From: CALAGB01 sp963789565
Lineage (GTDB): Bacteria > Chloroflexota > Chloroflexia > Thermomicrobiales > Thermomicrobiaceae
NCBI GenBank assembly: GCA_963789565.1
Contig: CAWBKX010000002.1
Span: forward strand, 248,001 to 312,000
DNA length: 64,000 nt
Reading direction: 5' to 3'
In this document: piece by piece, positions 52,651-61,987 of the stretch
Position numbering within the stretch: position 1 is the stretch's first letter
Layout: each line of letters opens with the position of its first letter
Notes under the pieces: generated by a model
Told to the model about the DNA's origin: nothing
Databases searched by the model: none
The model's input: only the letters and a program-made list of their open reading frames with translations
Position numbers and translations under genes: made by a program

Positions 52651-53886
52651 GTGAGCACGAGTTTCACGCGTTCGGCACAGACACTTTTTACGTCGGAATC
52701 GGTCACTGAAGGGCATCCGGATAAGCTCTGCGATCAGATATCGGATGCGGTGCTGGACGCCATCATTGCCGAAGATCCGGATGCACGGGTTGCCTGCGAG
52801 ACTTCGGCGACGACGGGGCTGATTCTGGTCTTTGGCGAGATCACCACCGACACCTACGTCGACATTCCCGCGGTTGCACGCAGGACGATCGAAGAGGTCG
52901 GCTACACCCGTGCCAAGTACGGGTTCGACGCAGAAACGACCGGCGTGATCACGTCTATCAAAGAGCAGTCCAAGGAGATCGATGAGGGCGTCAGCCGCTC
53001 CTTAGAGACTCGAGAGGCAGACGGTCAAGATCCGCTCGACCTCATCGGTGCCGGGGACCAGGGCATGATGATCGGTTTTGCCTGCGACGAGACTCCCGAA
53101 ATGATGCCGCTGACGATTTCGTTGGCGCACAAGCTGACCCGCAGGTTAGCCGAAGCGCGTAAGTCCGGAGAAATCTCCTACCTGCGTCCCGATGGCAAGA
53201 GTCAGGTGACAGTCGAGTACCGATATGGGAAACCGGCTCGCGTGCAGACAGTCGTTATCTCCGCGCAACACGATCCCGCTGTGACACAGCGACGATTGCG
53301 CGATGAACTGACGGAAGGGGTCGTGCAGGAAATCATCCCCTCGGAATTTCTGGACGGCAAGACGCGCATCCTCATCAATCCGAGCGGTGGTTTTTCGGTA
53401 GGCGGTCCGATGGGTGACGCCGGTTTGACCGGTCGCAAGATCATCGTCGACACCTATGGCGGCATGGCGCGCCACGGCGGCGGCGCTTTCTCCGGCAAAG
53501 ATCCGACGAAGGTTGATCGCTCAGGCGCCTACGCCGCACGCTACGTGGCCAAGAACGTGGTCGCGGCTGGACTCGCCGACCGGTTCGAGCTTCAGATCTC
53601 ATACGCGATCGGCGTGGCGCACCCCGTGTCGATGCACATCGAGACGTTCGGCACCGAGCATGTCGACGAGGATTTGATCGTCAAGCTCATTGACGAGCAC
53701 TTCGATCTTCGTCCGGGTGCCATCATCCGCGATCTCGATCTGATGCGACCGATTTACCGGCAGGTTGCGGCCTATGGTCACTTCGGACGATCGGACCTCG
53801 ATTTGCCGTGGGAGAAGGTAGACAAAGCAGAGATTCTGCGTGATGCGGCTGGGTTGAACGAGATTCCGGTCTCGGCGGCTCGCTGA
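52651..53886 (+). CDS. metK: S-adenosylmethionine synthetase
   Basis: The 411-residue protein has normal MetK motifs: TSESVTEGHPDKLCDQISDA, GAGDQGMMIGFACDETPEMM, GGGAFSGKDPTKVDRSGAYA and the C-terminal VAAYGHFGRSDLDLPWEK. It makes SAM from methionine and ATP. GTG 52651 has AAGG nearby. It is second in the riboswitch-controlled unit, which agrees with classic S-box regulation of SAM synthesis. The epimerase gene begins nine bases after its stop and may be read from the same transcript. Confidence 0.96.
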   Translation: MSTSFTRSAQTLFTSESVTEGHPDKLCDQISDAVLDAIIAEDPDARVACETSATTGLILVFGEITTDTYVDIPAVARRTIEEVGYTRAKYGFDAETTGVITSIKEQSKEIDEGVSRSLETREADGQDPLDLIGAGDQGMMIGFACDETPEMMPLTISLAHKLTRRLAEARKSGEISYLRPDGKSQVTVEYRYGKPARVQTVVISAQHDPAVTQRRLRDELTEGVVQEIIPSEFLDGKTRILINPSGGFSVGGPMGDAGLTGRKIIVDTYGGMARHGGGAFSGKDPTKVDRSGAYAARYVAKNVVAAGLADRFELQISYAIGVAHPVSMHIETFGTEHVDEDLIVKLIDEHFDLRPGAIIRDLDLMRPIYRQVAAYGHFGRSDLDLPWEKVDKAEILRDAAGLNEIPVSAAR

Positions 53887-53894
53887 ATTCAATC

Positions 53895-54860
53895 GTGGCG
53901 ATCGAACAGTCCTCGCACGATGTCACCGCGCTTGTAACCGGCGCCAGTGGGTTCGTCGGTCGCCACCTCATCGACCTACTCCAGTCGGAAACAAAGTGGT
54001 CGCTCATCGGCGTTCAGGGCCATCCGGGACCTCGCGAGCCGGGCGTGAAACAGCTGGTCTGTGATTTGCTCGACGCAGACCTCACATCACGGGTTATTGA
54101 GCGACACCGACCGGACGTGATTTTCCATCTCGCGGCCCAGGCATATGTACCTAAAGCAGTAGCGAATCCCGCCGAAACCCTCGTCAACAATGCGGTCTCA
54201 CAAGTCAATCTCCTGGAATCCTGTCGAGCGGCGGGCATCGATCCGGTCGTCGTGGTCGTCAGCTCCGCTGAGGTCTACGGAGCGGTGTCGCCGAACGAGA
54301 TTCCGATTTCCGAAGATCAGCGTTTTCAACCTCGGAATCCATACGCGGTCAGCAAAGTGACGCAGGACATGCTCGGGTTGCAGTACTTCCTGAGTTACAA
54401 GATGAAAATCGTGCGAGTACGGCCCTTCAATCACATCGGCCCCGGACAGAACGATCGATTCGTTGTTTCGAGTTTGGCGCGACAGATCGCGGAGATCGAG
54501 CGCGGTCTGGCTGACCCCGTCCTGCTCGTGGGGAATCTCGACTCGGTGCGGGATTTTCTCGACGTGCGAGACGTCGTTCGAGCGTACCTGTGTGTCGCGA
54601 AGGCGGGCTTTTCAGGGAACGTCTTCAATGTGGCCAGCGGTACAGGTGAGCACATCAGCGCGATACTGGATGGGCTGCTGAGGCTCTCCACAGCAGAGGT
54701 TGACGTTCGTCAAGATCCCTCGCGTATGCGACCCTCGGATATCCCGATGCTTATCGGCGACGCGCACCGGTTGCATCAGGCCACCGGATGGACGCCATCA
54801 ATTTCGCTGAAGCAATCGTTGCGCGACACACTCGACGACTGGCGCCGACGACTCAGCTAG
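53895..54860 (+). CDS. NAD-dependent epimerase/dehydratase, GDP-6-deoxymannose reductase-like
   Basis: The 321-residue extended SDR has the Rossmann motif VTGASGFVGRHLIDLL, a Ser/Tyr/Lys catalytic set (VVSSAEVYG and NPYAVSKVTQDML) and RPFNHIGPGQNDRFVVSS, which is typical of GDP-4-keto-6-deoxymannose reductase (RMD) and GDP-mannose 4,6-dehydratase. It should produce a nucleotide-deoxysugar for surface glycans. The start is GTG 53895, nine bases after metK, without a clear ribosome binding site, which suggests translational coupling. Its stop overlaps the convergent formyltransferase stop by eight bases. Confidence 0.85.
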   Translation: MAIEQSSHDVTALVTGASGFVGRHLIDLLQSETKWSLIGVQGHPGPREPGVKQLVCDLLDADLTSRVIERHRPDVIFHLAAQAYVPKAVANPAETLVNNAVSQVNLLESCRAAGIDPVVVVVSSAEVYGAVSPNEIPISEDQRFQPRNPYAVSKVTQDMLGLQYFLSYKMKIVRVRPFNHIGPGQNDRFVVSSLARQIAEIERGLADPVLLVGNLDSVRDFLDVRDVVRAYLCVAKAGFSGNVFNVASGTGEHISAILDGLLRLSTAEVDVRQDPSRMRPSDIPMLIGDAHRLHQATGWTPSISLKQSLRDTLDDWRRRLS

Positions 54861-55839
54861 GCCAATTCCCCGACCGCGACATATCCACCGATTCCAAAGT
54901 CAACTCGATCAGACCGTCGCTCAACTGCATGTTGACGCGATCAGGCGACGGCCTGGCAGCCCTTTCATAGTCTTCTTTTTTTATTGCAGACTGCGCCGAC
55001 TTGACGGTGAAAACTCCGCGCTCTGTCTTTACCGTCGGCTGATAGCCAAGCTGCGCAATGCCCCGGACGAATCTCAGCGCTCGCCCGACCGTCCATTGTG
55101 GTTCGATTGTGAGATCGGCATCGGTCGGAAAGCCGAAGTAGGTGGCCGAGGACTCGTCTTGTGTGCTTGAGAATTCGATTCCGGTGCGAATGTCGGTGAT
55201 CGCCGCGACAAGCGTGTCAGCGCCGATTTCACCGACGGCGGTCTCGAACGAGGGTTCAATGATCGCCTGGGTCAGCTCGAACTCTTGCTGCCGCACGATC
55301 GGTCCGCTGTCGAATCGCCCGGTCACCCGGTGAACGCTAACTCCCCACTTGACAGCTCCCGTTCGCAGCGCCCAAAAGAGTGGATCCGGACCCCGGTAGG
55401 ACGGAAGCAACGACGGATGCAGATTGATGGCGCCCTCACGCGCAGTGCAGACGGTCGGTGGCGGTACCCGCCATGGAAAGCACGAGACGACCACAAGATC
55501 GGGGCCGACCTCGGCCAGAGCCCGCTCGACCTCTGTCGATATGGGCTGGCGAATCTCATAGATGGGAACGCCGTGCGGGCTCGCCAGGTTGTCGACCGTG
55601 TCGAAACCGCTCACACCGGCCGTTCGGGCGATAGGGATGGTTGTGCGCGTTGGGATGCGCTTCACTTGCGGGCCAAAATCACGTGGTGATGGGATGAAGA
55701 TCGCCGCGATTGTGAGGTTCTCGTTCAAGATGCGGCGAAGGCTGGTCATCGTTTGAGCACAGCGTCGACCAAACAGGACGATGGTGAAGGGGCTTCGGTC
55801 TTGCGAACGCTCAGCATGTAGACCGGAGTTGATTGACAT
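54853..55839 (-). CDS. Formyltransferase family protein (Fmt-like)
   Basis: The 328-residue protein has a formyl_trans_N domain. INLHPSLLPSYRGPDPLFWA supplies the Asn-His pair and the SLLP motif, and TGRFDSGPIVRQQEFEL the catalytic Asp. The C-terminal domain is divergent from methionyl-tRNA formyltransferase. Sugar N-formyltransferases share this layout, and the convergent epimerase gene deals with deoxysugars, so a sugar-nucleotide substrate is possible. It is not clearly the housekeeping Fmt. The start is ATG 55839 or an in-frame TTG at 55854; no strong ribosome binding site decides. Confidence 0.78.
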   Translation of the reverse strand: MSINSGLHAERSQDRSPFTIVLFGRRCAQTMTSLRRILNENLTIAAIFIPSPRDFGPQVKRIPTRTTIPIARTAGVSGFDTVDNLASPHGVPIYEIRQPISTEVERALAEVGPDLVVVSCFPWRVPPPTVCTAREGAINLHPSLLPSYRGPDPLFWALRTGAVKWGVSVHRVTGRFDSGPIVRQQEFELTQAIIEPSFETAVGEIGADTLVAAITDIRTGIEFSSTQDESSATYFGFPTDADLTIEPQWTVGRALRFVRGIAQLGYQPTVKTERGVFTVKSAQSAIKKEDYERAARPSPDRVNMQLSDGLIELTLESVDMSRSGNWPS

Positions 55840-55899
55840 GCCCTGGGTACTCAATTAGGCTTGATGCCCGGTGGCACCGTACGGAGAGAAGGTCGCAGC

Positions 55900-56214
55900 A
55901 TGCCCAGGATGGTTCAATGCGTTAAGTTCGGGCGGGAGATGCCCGGGATGGAGAAACCTCCATTTCCCGGTGCGCTGGGAGAGCGTATCTTCAACAACGT
56001 GTCCGAAGAGGGCTGGGAGATGTGGCGCGAGCATCAGACCATCCTCATCAACCATTACGCGCTCAACCCGGCCGACCCTGACGACCGAAAACTGCTCCGA
56101 CAGCAGATGGAAGAGTTCTTCTTTGGCGAAGGCGCCCAAATGCCCGAAGGGTGGATGCCCGCTGGAGCCGGTGGAGCAAAGGGTGGTGGCGGGCCTGCAC
56201 CACGGAAGAAATGA
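55900..56214 (+). CDS. YggX-like Fe(2+)-trafficking protein
   Basis: The 104-residue protein matches YggX. It has MPRMVQCVKFGREMPGM with the single conserved cysteine, then PPFPGALGERIFNNVSEEGW, REHQTILINHYALNPADPDD and EEFFFGEGAQMPEGW. A Gly/Pro-rich basic tail of about 20 residues extends beyond the family. YggX protects iron-sulfur clusters and is best known from gamma- and beta-proteobacteria. Here it stands alone between two minus-strand genes. ATG 55900 has GAGAAGG eight bases upstream. Confidence 0.85.
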   Translation: MPRMVQCVKFGREMPGMEKPPFPGALGERIFNNVSEEGWEMWREHQTILINHYALNPADPDDRKLLRQQMEEFFFGEGAQMPEGWMPAGAGGAKGGGGPAPRKK

Positions 56215-56243
56215 TGCCGACAGGTGCTCATGCTGAGCAGGCA

Positions 56244-57515
56244 CTAGCGGGTTACAGCGCGCAATCGAATCTCAGGCGTGATGTGAAATTCGAGTTGCTC
56301 GTGTGCGAGCCGTAGCGTCGATTCGACCTCGTCCGGCGAATTCCCTTTCGCGAAGATAAATCCAAGATAGCTGGCCCCTTCCGGTAGGGGAACGATGGGG
56401 TGATTCAGACGTGCCGTGATCTCTACGCCGGTTACCCCGTCGACCTGCTGTGCTGCGTCGACACCCTCGACCTTGCGAAGCACTCCGCCCTTGGGAATCG
56501 GGATCATCATGACACCGACTGCGTCGTCGCCGCGTTGAAGCCCCTCGACCGACGCCCCGGTCGCCTGCAGTAAGATCAACTCTTCAAGCGCCATCCCAGT
56601 CCCGAATTCGAGAATCGTCGAGCAGAGCCCGCCGATTGAGCGTCCCGCTACTTCGATGATCCATGGTCCGTGGTCGTTGACTCGCAACTCGGCGTGGACA
56701 GGTCCCTGCTGGAGCCCCAACGCACGCGCCGCGTCTCGGGTACAGTCGGCGATTGCCTGTTGCACGTCGTCAGGCAAGCGCGAAGGCGTAACGTAGATCG
56801 TCTCCTCGAAGAAGGGGCCGTCCAGTGGATCGGGTTTGTCAAACAGCGCCAGAACCTTCAGGTCGCCGTCGTCGAGTAACCCCTCCAATGCCACCTCGAA
56901 ACCCGGAACGAACTCCTCGACGAGTATGGTCGTCTCATCCAGGCTTTGCCCGTCCATTTCAATTACCTGACGGGTACGGCTCAGTGCGACGAAAAGCTCC
57001 TGCTCATTGTCGGCCCGAATCACACCGCGGCTTCCAGACAGATGTGTCGGCTTCACCACTACAGGGAAGTCAACCTCGCTCGCCAACACGGCCCCGTCGA
57101 TCGTGGCTGGATAGGCACGGAATCCGGGAACAGGCACGCCCTCAGCGTGCAGCAAGTTCCTCATCAGGTGCTTATCTCTTGCCGCGAGCGCGGCATCCGG
57201 CGAGTTGCTTGGTAGACCGAGGAGGTCACTGGCGAGCGCTGCCAGTACGGTGCCACTGTCGTCCACGGCAATGATCGCGTCGATCGGTTGTTTCCGCGCG
57301 AAATCGGCGATTTCGTGTGCGGCCTCACGTGGACGGCTGAAATCGACGCCTAGCGGCACGTTCCACTCAGCAGACAACGCTTTCGGTAGATCGACCCCGA
57401 GCACGATGTCGATGCCCAGGCGCTCCGCGGCGGATGAAAACGCGGATCCGCGATAGCTAGATGGTGTGACGAGGAGTAGGACGCGTTTGGATTCGCTCGG
57501 TTGCAGATCGTGCAT
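56244..57515 (-). CDS. ATP-grasp domain protein
   Basis: The 423-residue protein has an ATP-grasp fold. A preATP-grasp domain (KRVLLLVTPSSYRGSAFSSA) comes first, then FPVVVKPTHLSGSRGVIRAD with the nucleotide-binding lysine and glycine-rich loop, then TTILVEEFVPGFEVALEGLL and GPVHAELRVNDHGPWIIEVA with the metal-binding Glu/Asn. It probably ligates a carboxylate to an amine or amino acid, in the style of L-amino-acid ligases and BacD. It is on the same strand as and about 200 bases downstream of the ComP-like gene, but a gene-free gap separates them, so membership of that locus is uncertain. Confidence 0.82.
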   Translation of the reverse strand: MHDLQPSESKRVLLLVTPSSYRGSAFSSAAERLGIDIVLGVDLPKALSAEWNVPLGVDFSRPREAAHEIADFARKQPIDAIIAVDDSGTVLAALASDLLGLPSNSPDAALAARDKHLMRNLLHAEGVPVPGFRAYPATIDGAVLASEVDFPVVVKPTHLSGSRGVIRADNEQELFVALSRTRQVIEMDGQSLDETTILVEEFVPGFEVALEGLLDDGDLKVLALFDKPDPLDGPFFEETIYVTPSRLPDDVQQAIADCTRDAARALGLQQGPVHAELRVNDHGPWIIEVAGRSIGGLCSTILEFGTGMALEELILLQATGASVEGLQRGDDAVGVMMIPIPKGGVLRKVEGVDAAQQVDGVTGVEITARLNHPIVPLPEGASYLGFIFAKGNSPDEVESTLRLAHEQLEFHITPEIRLRAVTR

Positions 57516-57712
57516 TGCGGTTGCCCTATCAGCCAGGTTGTGAGAGGTACTGCCGAGAAATTAAGAGCGTGAGACCGACGAATGGCTGACCTCAAGAATA
57601 CTTCAGTTGCGCCGCCATCGCGAGCCAACGCTGAGATTTTGGAACCATAGGACCGAGCAAACAACGAGGCAACGCGACCGATCATTGATCGGCACGAGGA
57701 TAGGGATTCGGT

Positions 57713-60700
57713 TCAACCGTGGCTGGTTGTCGCGATTTCCCGTGGCTGAGCCGGTTCGGCGCTGTTGAATTTGTCGCGATACATGCGTTCGTCGGCTGCT
57801 GCCACGAGCGAGACGGCTCGGTCCCCATCGGTCGCAAGCGATGCCATGCCCCACGAAATCGACGGCAGCCGGACGCTTTCCCCGTGAAGGTCGAACGTCG
57901 ACTCATTGATGACAGTCACGATGCGCCGCGCATAGACGATTGCTCCCGGCTCATCGACTCCCGGTAAAATCACCGCGAACTCGTCGCCACCATAGCGAGC
58001 GACAATGTCTGATGCGCGCGACTCACGTTCGAGCAATGCGGACAGGGCACGCAATGCTGTATCTCCAGCAATGTGGCCGTGCGTGTCGTTGACGAGTTTC
58101 AGTCCGTCGACGTCTATCAGGATCAATGAAACGTCGCTGTGGGTACGTTCGGCGCGGGATATTTCTTCCTCGAGACGCTGATAGAAGTGTCGGTGGTTTG
58201 ATACCCCGGTCAACCCGTCGAGCGTCGCGCTCTTCTTGAGTTGATCGTGGAGTTGGGCAACTTCAACAACCTGAGCCAGTTGTTGCGCCACGATGAGCAA
58301 CAGAGCCTCGTCGTCCGAAGTGAACGAACCGGTCCGGCGCCCTTGCACATCTATGACACCGATAGTCTCTCCCTCGATCACCAGCGGCACGGCCAGATGC
58401 GATCGAGTCTTCGGGTGTCGGCCCTGATTGCCGCGGGAGTCGTGTTGCGTGTTTTCGAGTCGAGCAGGCACCCGGTGATCGGCAACCCATCCGACCAACC
58501 CTTTGCCGCTCTCGACGTGCGTCTCCTTTACGGCATCCTCGGACGTGGGCTTTGTCTGACTGATCAGGTCTCCAGAAAGCGGATCCGTCAGATACAGATC
58601 CACGGTTCCGGTACCGAGCTCGCGTTGTATCAAATCGATTACACGAGCGATGAACCCGTCGATCTCGGTCACTTCACCGATCATCTGCACGACGCGATAG
58701 ACGATGCGCATGGCGCGCGTGTCCACCGTCGAGATTCGACCGGCGACGGTATAGCTTTGGTGACTTGGCTCAGTGACGGGCGCTGGCTGGCCGCTGAAAC
58801 CTTGAATCTTGAGGAACGTAGCGACCACATCCGGATGGAACTGGGTTCCGCTACAGCGCTGAAGCTCCGCAAGAGCCTTCTCGCGTCCGGGAGCCGCACG
58901 ATACGGTCGGTCGGTCGTCATGGTGTCGAAGGTGTCGGCTACCGAGATGATCGCCGCACCGAGCGGAATCTCGCGACCCTCGAGCCCGTCGGGATAGCCG
59001 CCCCCGTTGTACCACTCATGGTGATGACGCACGAGCGGCGCAAGTGGCATCAGCGAGGGGTTCTCCGAGATGATCTTCGCACCAAGTGCGGCATGTTCCA
59101 TAATCAGAGTGCGCTCGTCTGGATCGAGTCTCCCGGGCTTCTGCAGGACAGAGTCCGGAATGCCGATCTTGCCGATGTCGTGCAATAGGCCGGCGAGCTC
59201 GATCGCTTCCACGTCTTCGCGCCGCAGGTCGAGCGAGTCCGCAATCGAACGTGAGTACGCCGCGACGCGTTCTGAGTGCCCGTGTGTATACGGATCCTTG
59301 GCATCGACTGTTGCCGCAAGCGTGCGGATGCTTGAGAGATACAGATCGCGGGTGCGCTCGTAGAGCCGGGAATTTTCCGCGGCAACCGCGAGTTGGTTCG
59401 CGACTGTTTTCAGCAGCGAGATGTCTTCACTCGAATAGGGCAGGTCGGCCTTCTTGGGACCGAGAATCAGCAGACCTACGACGTCTGATTCTTTTTCCAG
59501 GAGGATCGTGAGTGCCGCATCATCGGCTGAAGCGTCGAACCGTTGGCGAAGACCCCCGACCTCTTGAATGCCGACCACGATCGGGTGCCGAATACTGAGC
59601 TCACGCCAGCTGTCCGTAGGTGGGACTCCGACTCCCGCGTTGAGTCGAAATGTCTGTGCGGCGGAGTCGAACATATACATTCGTACGTGCGTCGGTTCCA
59701 ACGTCTGCGAGATCAGGGTTGCCGTCAGCTTGCCGAGGTCCTCGCTTTCGAGGTGTTCGGTCATGCGCCGGCTGAATTCGAGAAGCTGCGTGCGATAGTC
59801 GTAATGGCTGCGGTCGAACGCCCGATCTACCTGACGCTGCAGTTCGTCGCGCAGACGTTGGAACAGGATGGCGACGATCGTTCCAGAAACGGCGAGCACG
59901 AACGCGTCATTCATGCCCACCTGGTGCTGAACGATCGTCGTTCCAACGAAGAGGATCAGCGCGTAAATGCCAGTGACTGTCAGCGCCAGCACCGAGTAGA
60001 CGATGCCACGACGCACGTAGAGCTGCAGATCCATGATCTGATAGCGCAGGATCGCATAGCCAAACGATAGCGGCAGCAAGACCAGCGCGAGCATCGAGTA
60101 CTTCGGATGAAGAATGTACGCGCCCGTGACGGCTTCCGGAATGGCCGAGAGAACGACAAATGGGAAGACGGCGATAATGCTGCTGAGAACCACGATTCGA
60201 ATCTGAGTGTGAGCGCGTTGGCCCCTGGTGGTTCGCCAACCGTAGATGAGCGAGCCCAACCCGACGAGCAGGCACGCGACGAGATATGGGAAGCCCCACA
60301 AACGCAATTGAGCATAGCTACCCGGTGCGATTTGAACTGAGTAGTACCAGAAAATGGCGAACGGGACCGATGTGAATGGCACTACAACGACCGGGAACCG
60401 CAGACTCGAGATGCGAAATTCACGCTTTATGGGGAAAACGAGAAACAAATAGGCAAAGCTTGCAAATGCCAACGCCAGGAGCTCGGCATGAATCGGGAGC
60501 GACCAGGATTGAAGCCGATATTCGGAGGGGAGTATCGCTAATTCGAGAGCGCCAACAGTACATGCGAGTGACAACGCTCTCGGAGCGCTTCCGACCCCGA
60601 GCAACAGTACAGAAATTCCGACAATGGCGAAAACGACACTGCATAGTAGAACGAGTTTCCAGTCAGGATCGGATTCACCCGCGTCAACCGATATCGTCTT

Positions 60701-61054
60701 GCCCGTGGAGTGGCTCACGACGTCGATACGCGACCCAAGGTCCGTTCCACCAAGGCGTACTGTTTGGTCAGTTGGCAGCGCATGATTGTCGATCGAGGTG
60801 ACGACATCTCCGACCCGGACTCCGGAATCATACGCGGAGCTCAGCGGATGTACCTTGGAAATTGTCCAAGCCTGTGCGGGAGCCGACCACCTGATTTGGA
60901 CGCCGACCGTCGCGGGTGCATACACGGAACGGACGCCAAGCGCAAACAAAACAGAAAAAACGATAAGCACCGCAACGGCGACAGCTTGTCGGCCCCGAAC
61001 GTGGCTCTTGGCTAGGGCTGTACCGGCCAGGGATGGAATGGGCGTCTGGCTCAT
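57713..61054 (-). CDS. ComP-like membrane receptor with GAF, HD-GYP, GAF and GGDEF domains
   Basis: The 1113-residue protein begins with a membrane segment (about 23-45), an extracytoplasmic PDZ-like domain (about 60-125, with VHPLSSAYDSGVRVGDVVTS), then about eight to nine further membrane segments to residue 400. This is the sensor layout of ComP. There is no histidine kinase. Instead come a GAF domain (about 420-565), an HD-GYP domain (HDIGKIGIP near 625 and HHHEWYNGGGYPDG near 677-690), a second GAF domain (about 785-935) and a GGDEF domain with YGGDEF at 1021-1026 and an RxxD inhibitory site at 1013-1016. Both c-di-GMP hydrolysis and synthesis motifs look intact. ATG 61054 overlaps the stop of the ComQ-like gene. 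Confidence 0.88.
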   Translation of the reverse strand: MSQTPIPSLAGTALAKSHVRGRQAVAVAVLIVFSVLFALGVRSVYAPATVGVQIRWSAPAQAWTISKVHPLSSAYDSGVRVGDVVTSIDNHALPTDQTVRLGGTDLGSRIDVVSHSTGKTISVDAGESDPDWKLVLLCSVVFAIVGISVLLLGVGSAPRALSLACTVGALELAILPSEYRLQSWSLPIHAELLALAFASFAYLFLVFPIKREFRISSLRFPVVVVPFTSVPFAIFWYYSVQIAPGSYAQLRLWGFPYLVACLLVGLGSLIYGWRTTRGQRAHTQIRIVVLSSIIAVFPFVVLSAIPEAVTGAYILHPKYSMLALVLLPLSFGYAILRYQIMDLQLYVRRGIVYSVLALTVTGIYALILFVGTTIVQHQVGMNDAFVLAVSGTIVAILFQRLRDELQRQVDRAFDRSHYDYRTQLLEFSRRMTEHLESEDLGKLTATLISQTLEPTHVRMYMFDSAAQTFRLNAGVGVPPTDSWRELSIRHPIVVGIQEVGGLRQRFDASADDAALTILLEKESDVVGLLILGPKKADLPYSSEDISLLKTVANQLAVAAENSRLYERTRDLYLSSIRTLAATVDAKDPYTHGHSERVAAYSRSIADSLDLRREDVEAIELAGLLHDIGKIGIPDSVLQKPGRLDPDERTLIMEHAALGAKIISENPSLMPLAPLVRHHHEWYNGGGYPDGLEGREIPLGAAIISVADTFDTMTTDRPYRAAPGREKALAELQRCSGTQFHPDVVATFLKIQGFSGQPAPVTEPSHQSYTVAGRISTVDTRAMRIVYRVVQMIGEVTEIDGFIARVIDLIQRELGTGTVDLYLTDPLSGDLISQTKPTSEDAVKETHVESGKGLVGWVADHRVPARLENTQHDSRGNQGRHPKTRSHLAVPLVIEGETIGVIDVQGRRTGSFTSDDEALLLIVAQQLAQVVEVAQLHDQLKKSATLDGLTGVSNHRHFYQRLEEEISRAERTHSDVSLILIDVDGLKLVNDTHGHIAGDTALRALSALLERESRASDIVARYGGDEFAVILPGVDEPGAIVYARRIVTVINESTFDLHGESVRLPSISWGMASLATDGDRAVSLVAAADERMYRDKFNSAEPAQPREIATTSHG

Positions 61055-61947
61055 CGATCCTCCACCAATGGTACAAGGGTGGATACATCTTGGTTGTGAG
61101 TGCGGAGCACTTCGAGAACGCGTCGACAGCCGTTGCGCTCTGTCTCCATCAGCACCCAGGTGAATTGAATCGCCCCAGATTCCCGTAGCGCGGAATTGTC
61201 CAGGTCTTTTGGTTGTCCGCCGACGCCGGAGCGCTGAAATACCAGTGGGATCGTACCTTTTGACGCGCCCACATCTGACTTTCCTGCGGAGCGTGCATCG
61301 CGCATGTCGTTGTTCAGTTGATATGCCGTTCCAAGATGAGTTCCGAATTCACGGTACATATCCAAGATGGTTGAATCCGTTGTGCCGAGCATGGCCCCCA
61401 TGACTGATGCACCGGCCACGAGGCTTCCGCTTTTGGCGCGTGCAATGTCGAGTGCGACGCTGGTCGATGCGGCTCCATCGACGACCGACGTGAGATCAGC
61501 ATCTTGACCGATCGTTGAGGCCACGATTGTCGCTGACAGTGCCTGAACCAAATCGAGAAATAACGGCTTGTGCTGCATGTCGATGTCGATTTCACTGAGA
61601 CTCGCATACGCGAGCGCAAGCAGGGTTGTCGAGGCATTCAGTGCGCGCGGCATCCCACCGTGAGAAGACACCACGGAGTCATCGCCGTCTTCTATTTCAT
61701 CAAGGATGTCGGACGCGGCAATACAGAGTTCGAATGCCGCCGCTGTGCGTTCGGCTAGATCGGTGCGGCCGTGAGCCGCGCGGCAACACGCAACGATGAT
61801 GTCGTGAAAGAGCGAGGGATGTTCGCGATCGAGGATCCGCCCTGGTTGAGACAGGGCGAGGTAGATCAGTTCTTTGAAGGGGGCGGGAAACCCCGCCCCC
61901 TCCACCGCGTTCAGCACGAATTGTTGTGCCGTTGTTGCTGACATCAA
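61051..61947 (-). CDS. ComQ-like isoprenyl diphosphate synthase/peptide prenyltransferase
   Basis: The 298-residue polyprenyl synthetase-fold protein has the first Asp-rich motif as SDILDEIEDGDD (Asp80, Asp83, Asp87) and the second as YQLNNDMRDARSAG (Asp214, Asp217), followed by SKGTIPLVF. The reduced second motif NDxxD, instead of DDxxD, and the K-x-TxPLV pattern resemble ComQ, which prenylates the Trp of the ComX pheromone. Long-chain prenyl diphosphate synthesis is the alternative. It lies 40 bases downstream of a small Trp-ending peptide gene and overlaps the ComP-like gene by four bases (ATGA), the context expected of a ComQXP locus. Confidence 0.8.
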   Translation of the reverse strand: MMSATTAQQFVLNAVEGAGFPAPFKELIYLALSQPGRILDREHPSLFHDIIVACCRAAHGRTDLAERTAAAFELCIAASDILDEIEDGDDSVVSSHGGMPRALNASTTLLALAYASLSEIDIDMQHKPLFLDLVQALSATIVASTIGQDADLTSVVDGAASTSVALDIARAKSGSLVAGASVMGAMLGTTDSTILDMYREFGTHLGTAYQLNNDMRDARSAGKSDVGASKGTIPLVFQRSGVGGQPKDLDNSALRESGAIQFTWVLMETERNGCRRVLEVLRTHNQDVSTLVPLVEDR

Positions 61948-61987
61948 CCCTCACATAGGTTGTACGTCAGCGGACGTGATGACGGTA

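Noticed and set aside
58241..59188. Plus-strand 315-codon frame opposite the ComP-like receptor
   Set aside because: It overlaps the HD-GYP and GAF coding region on the other strand, whose motifs are intact; no independent start signal.
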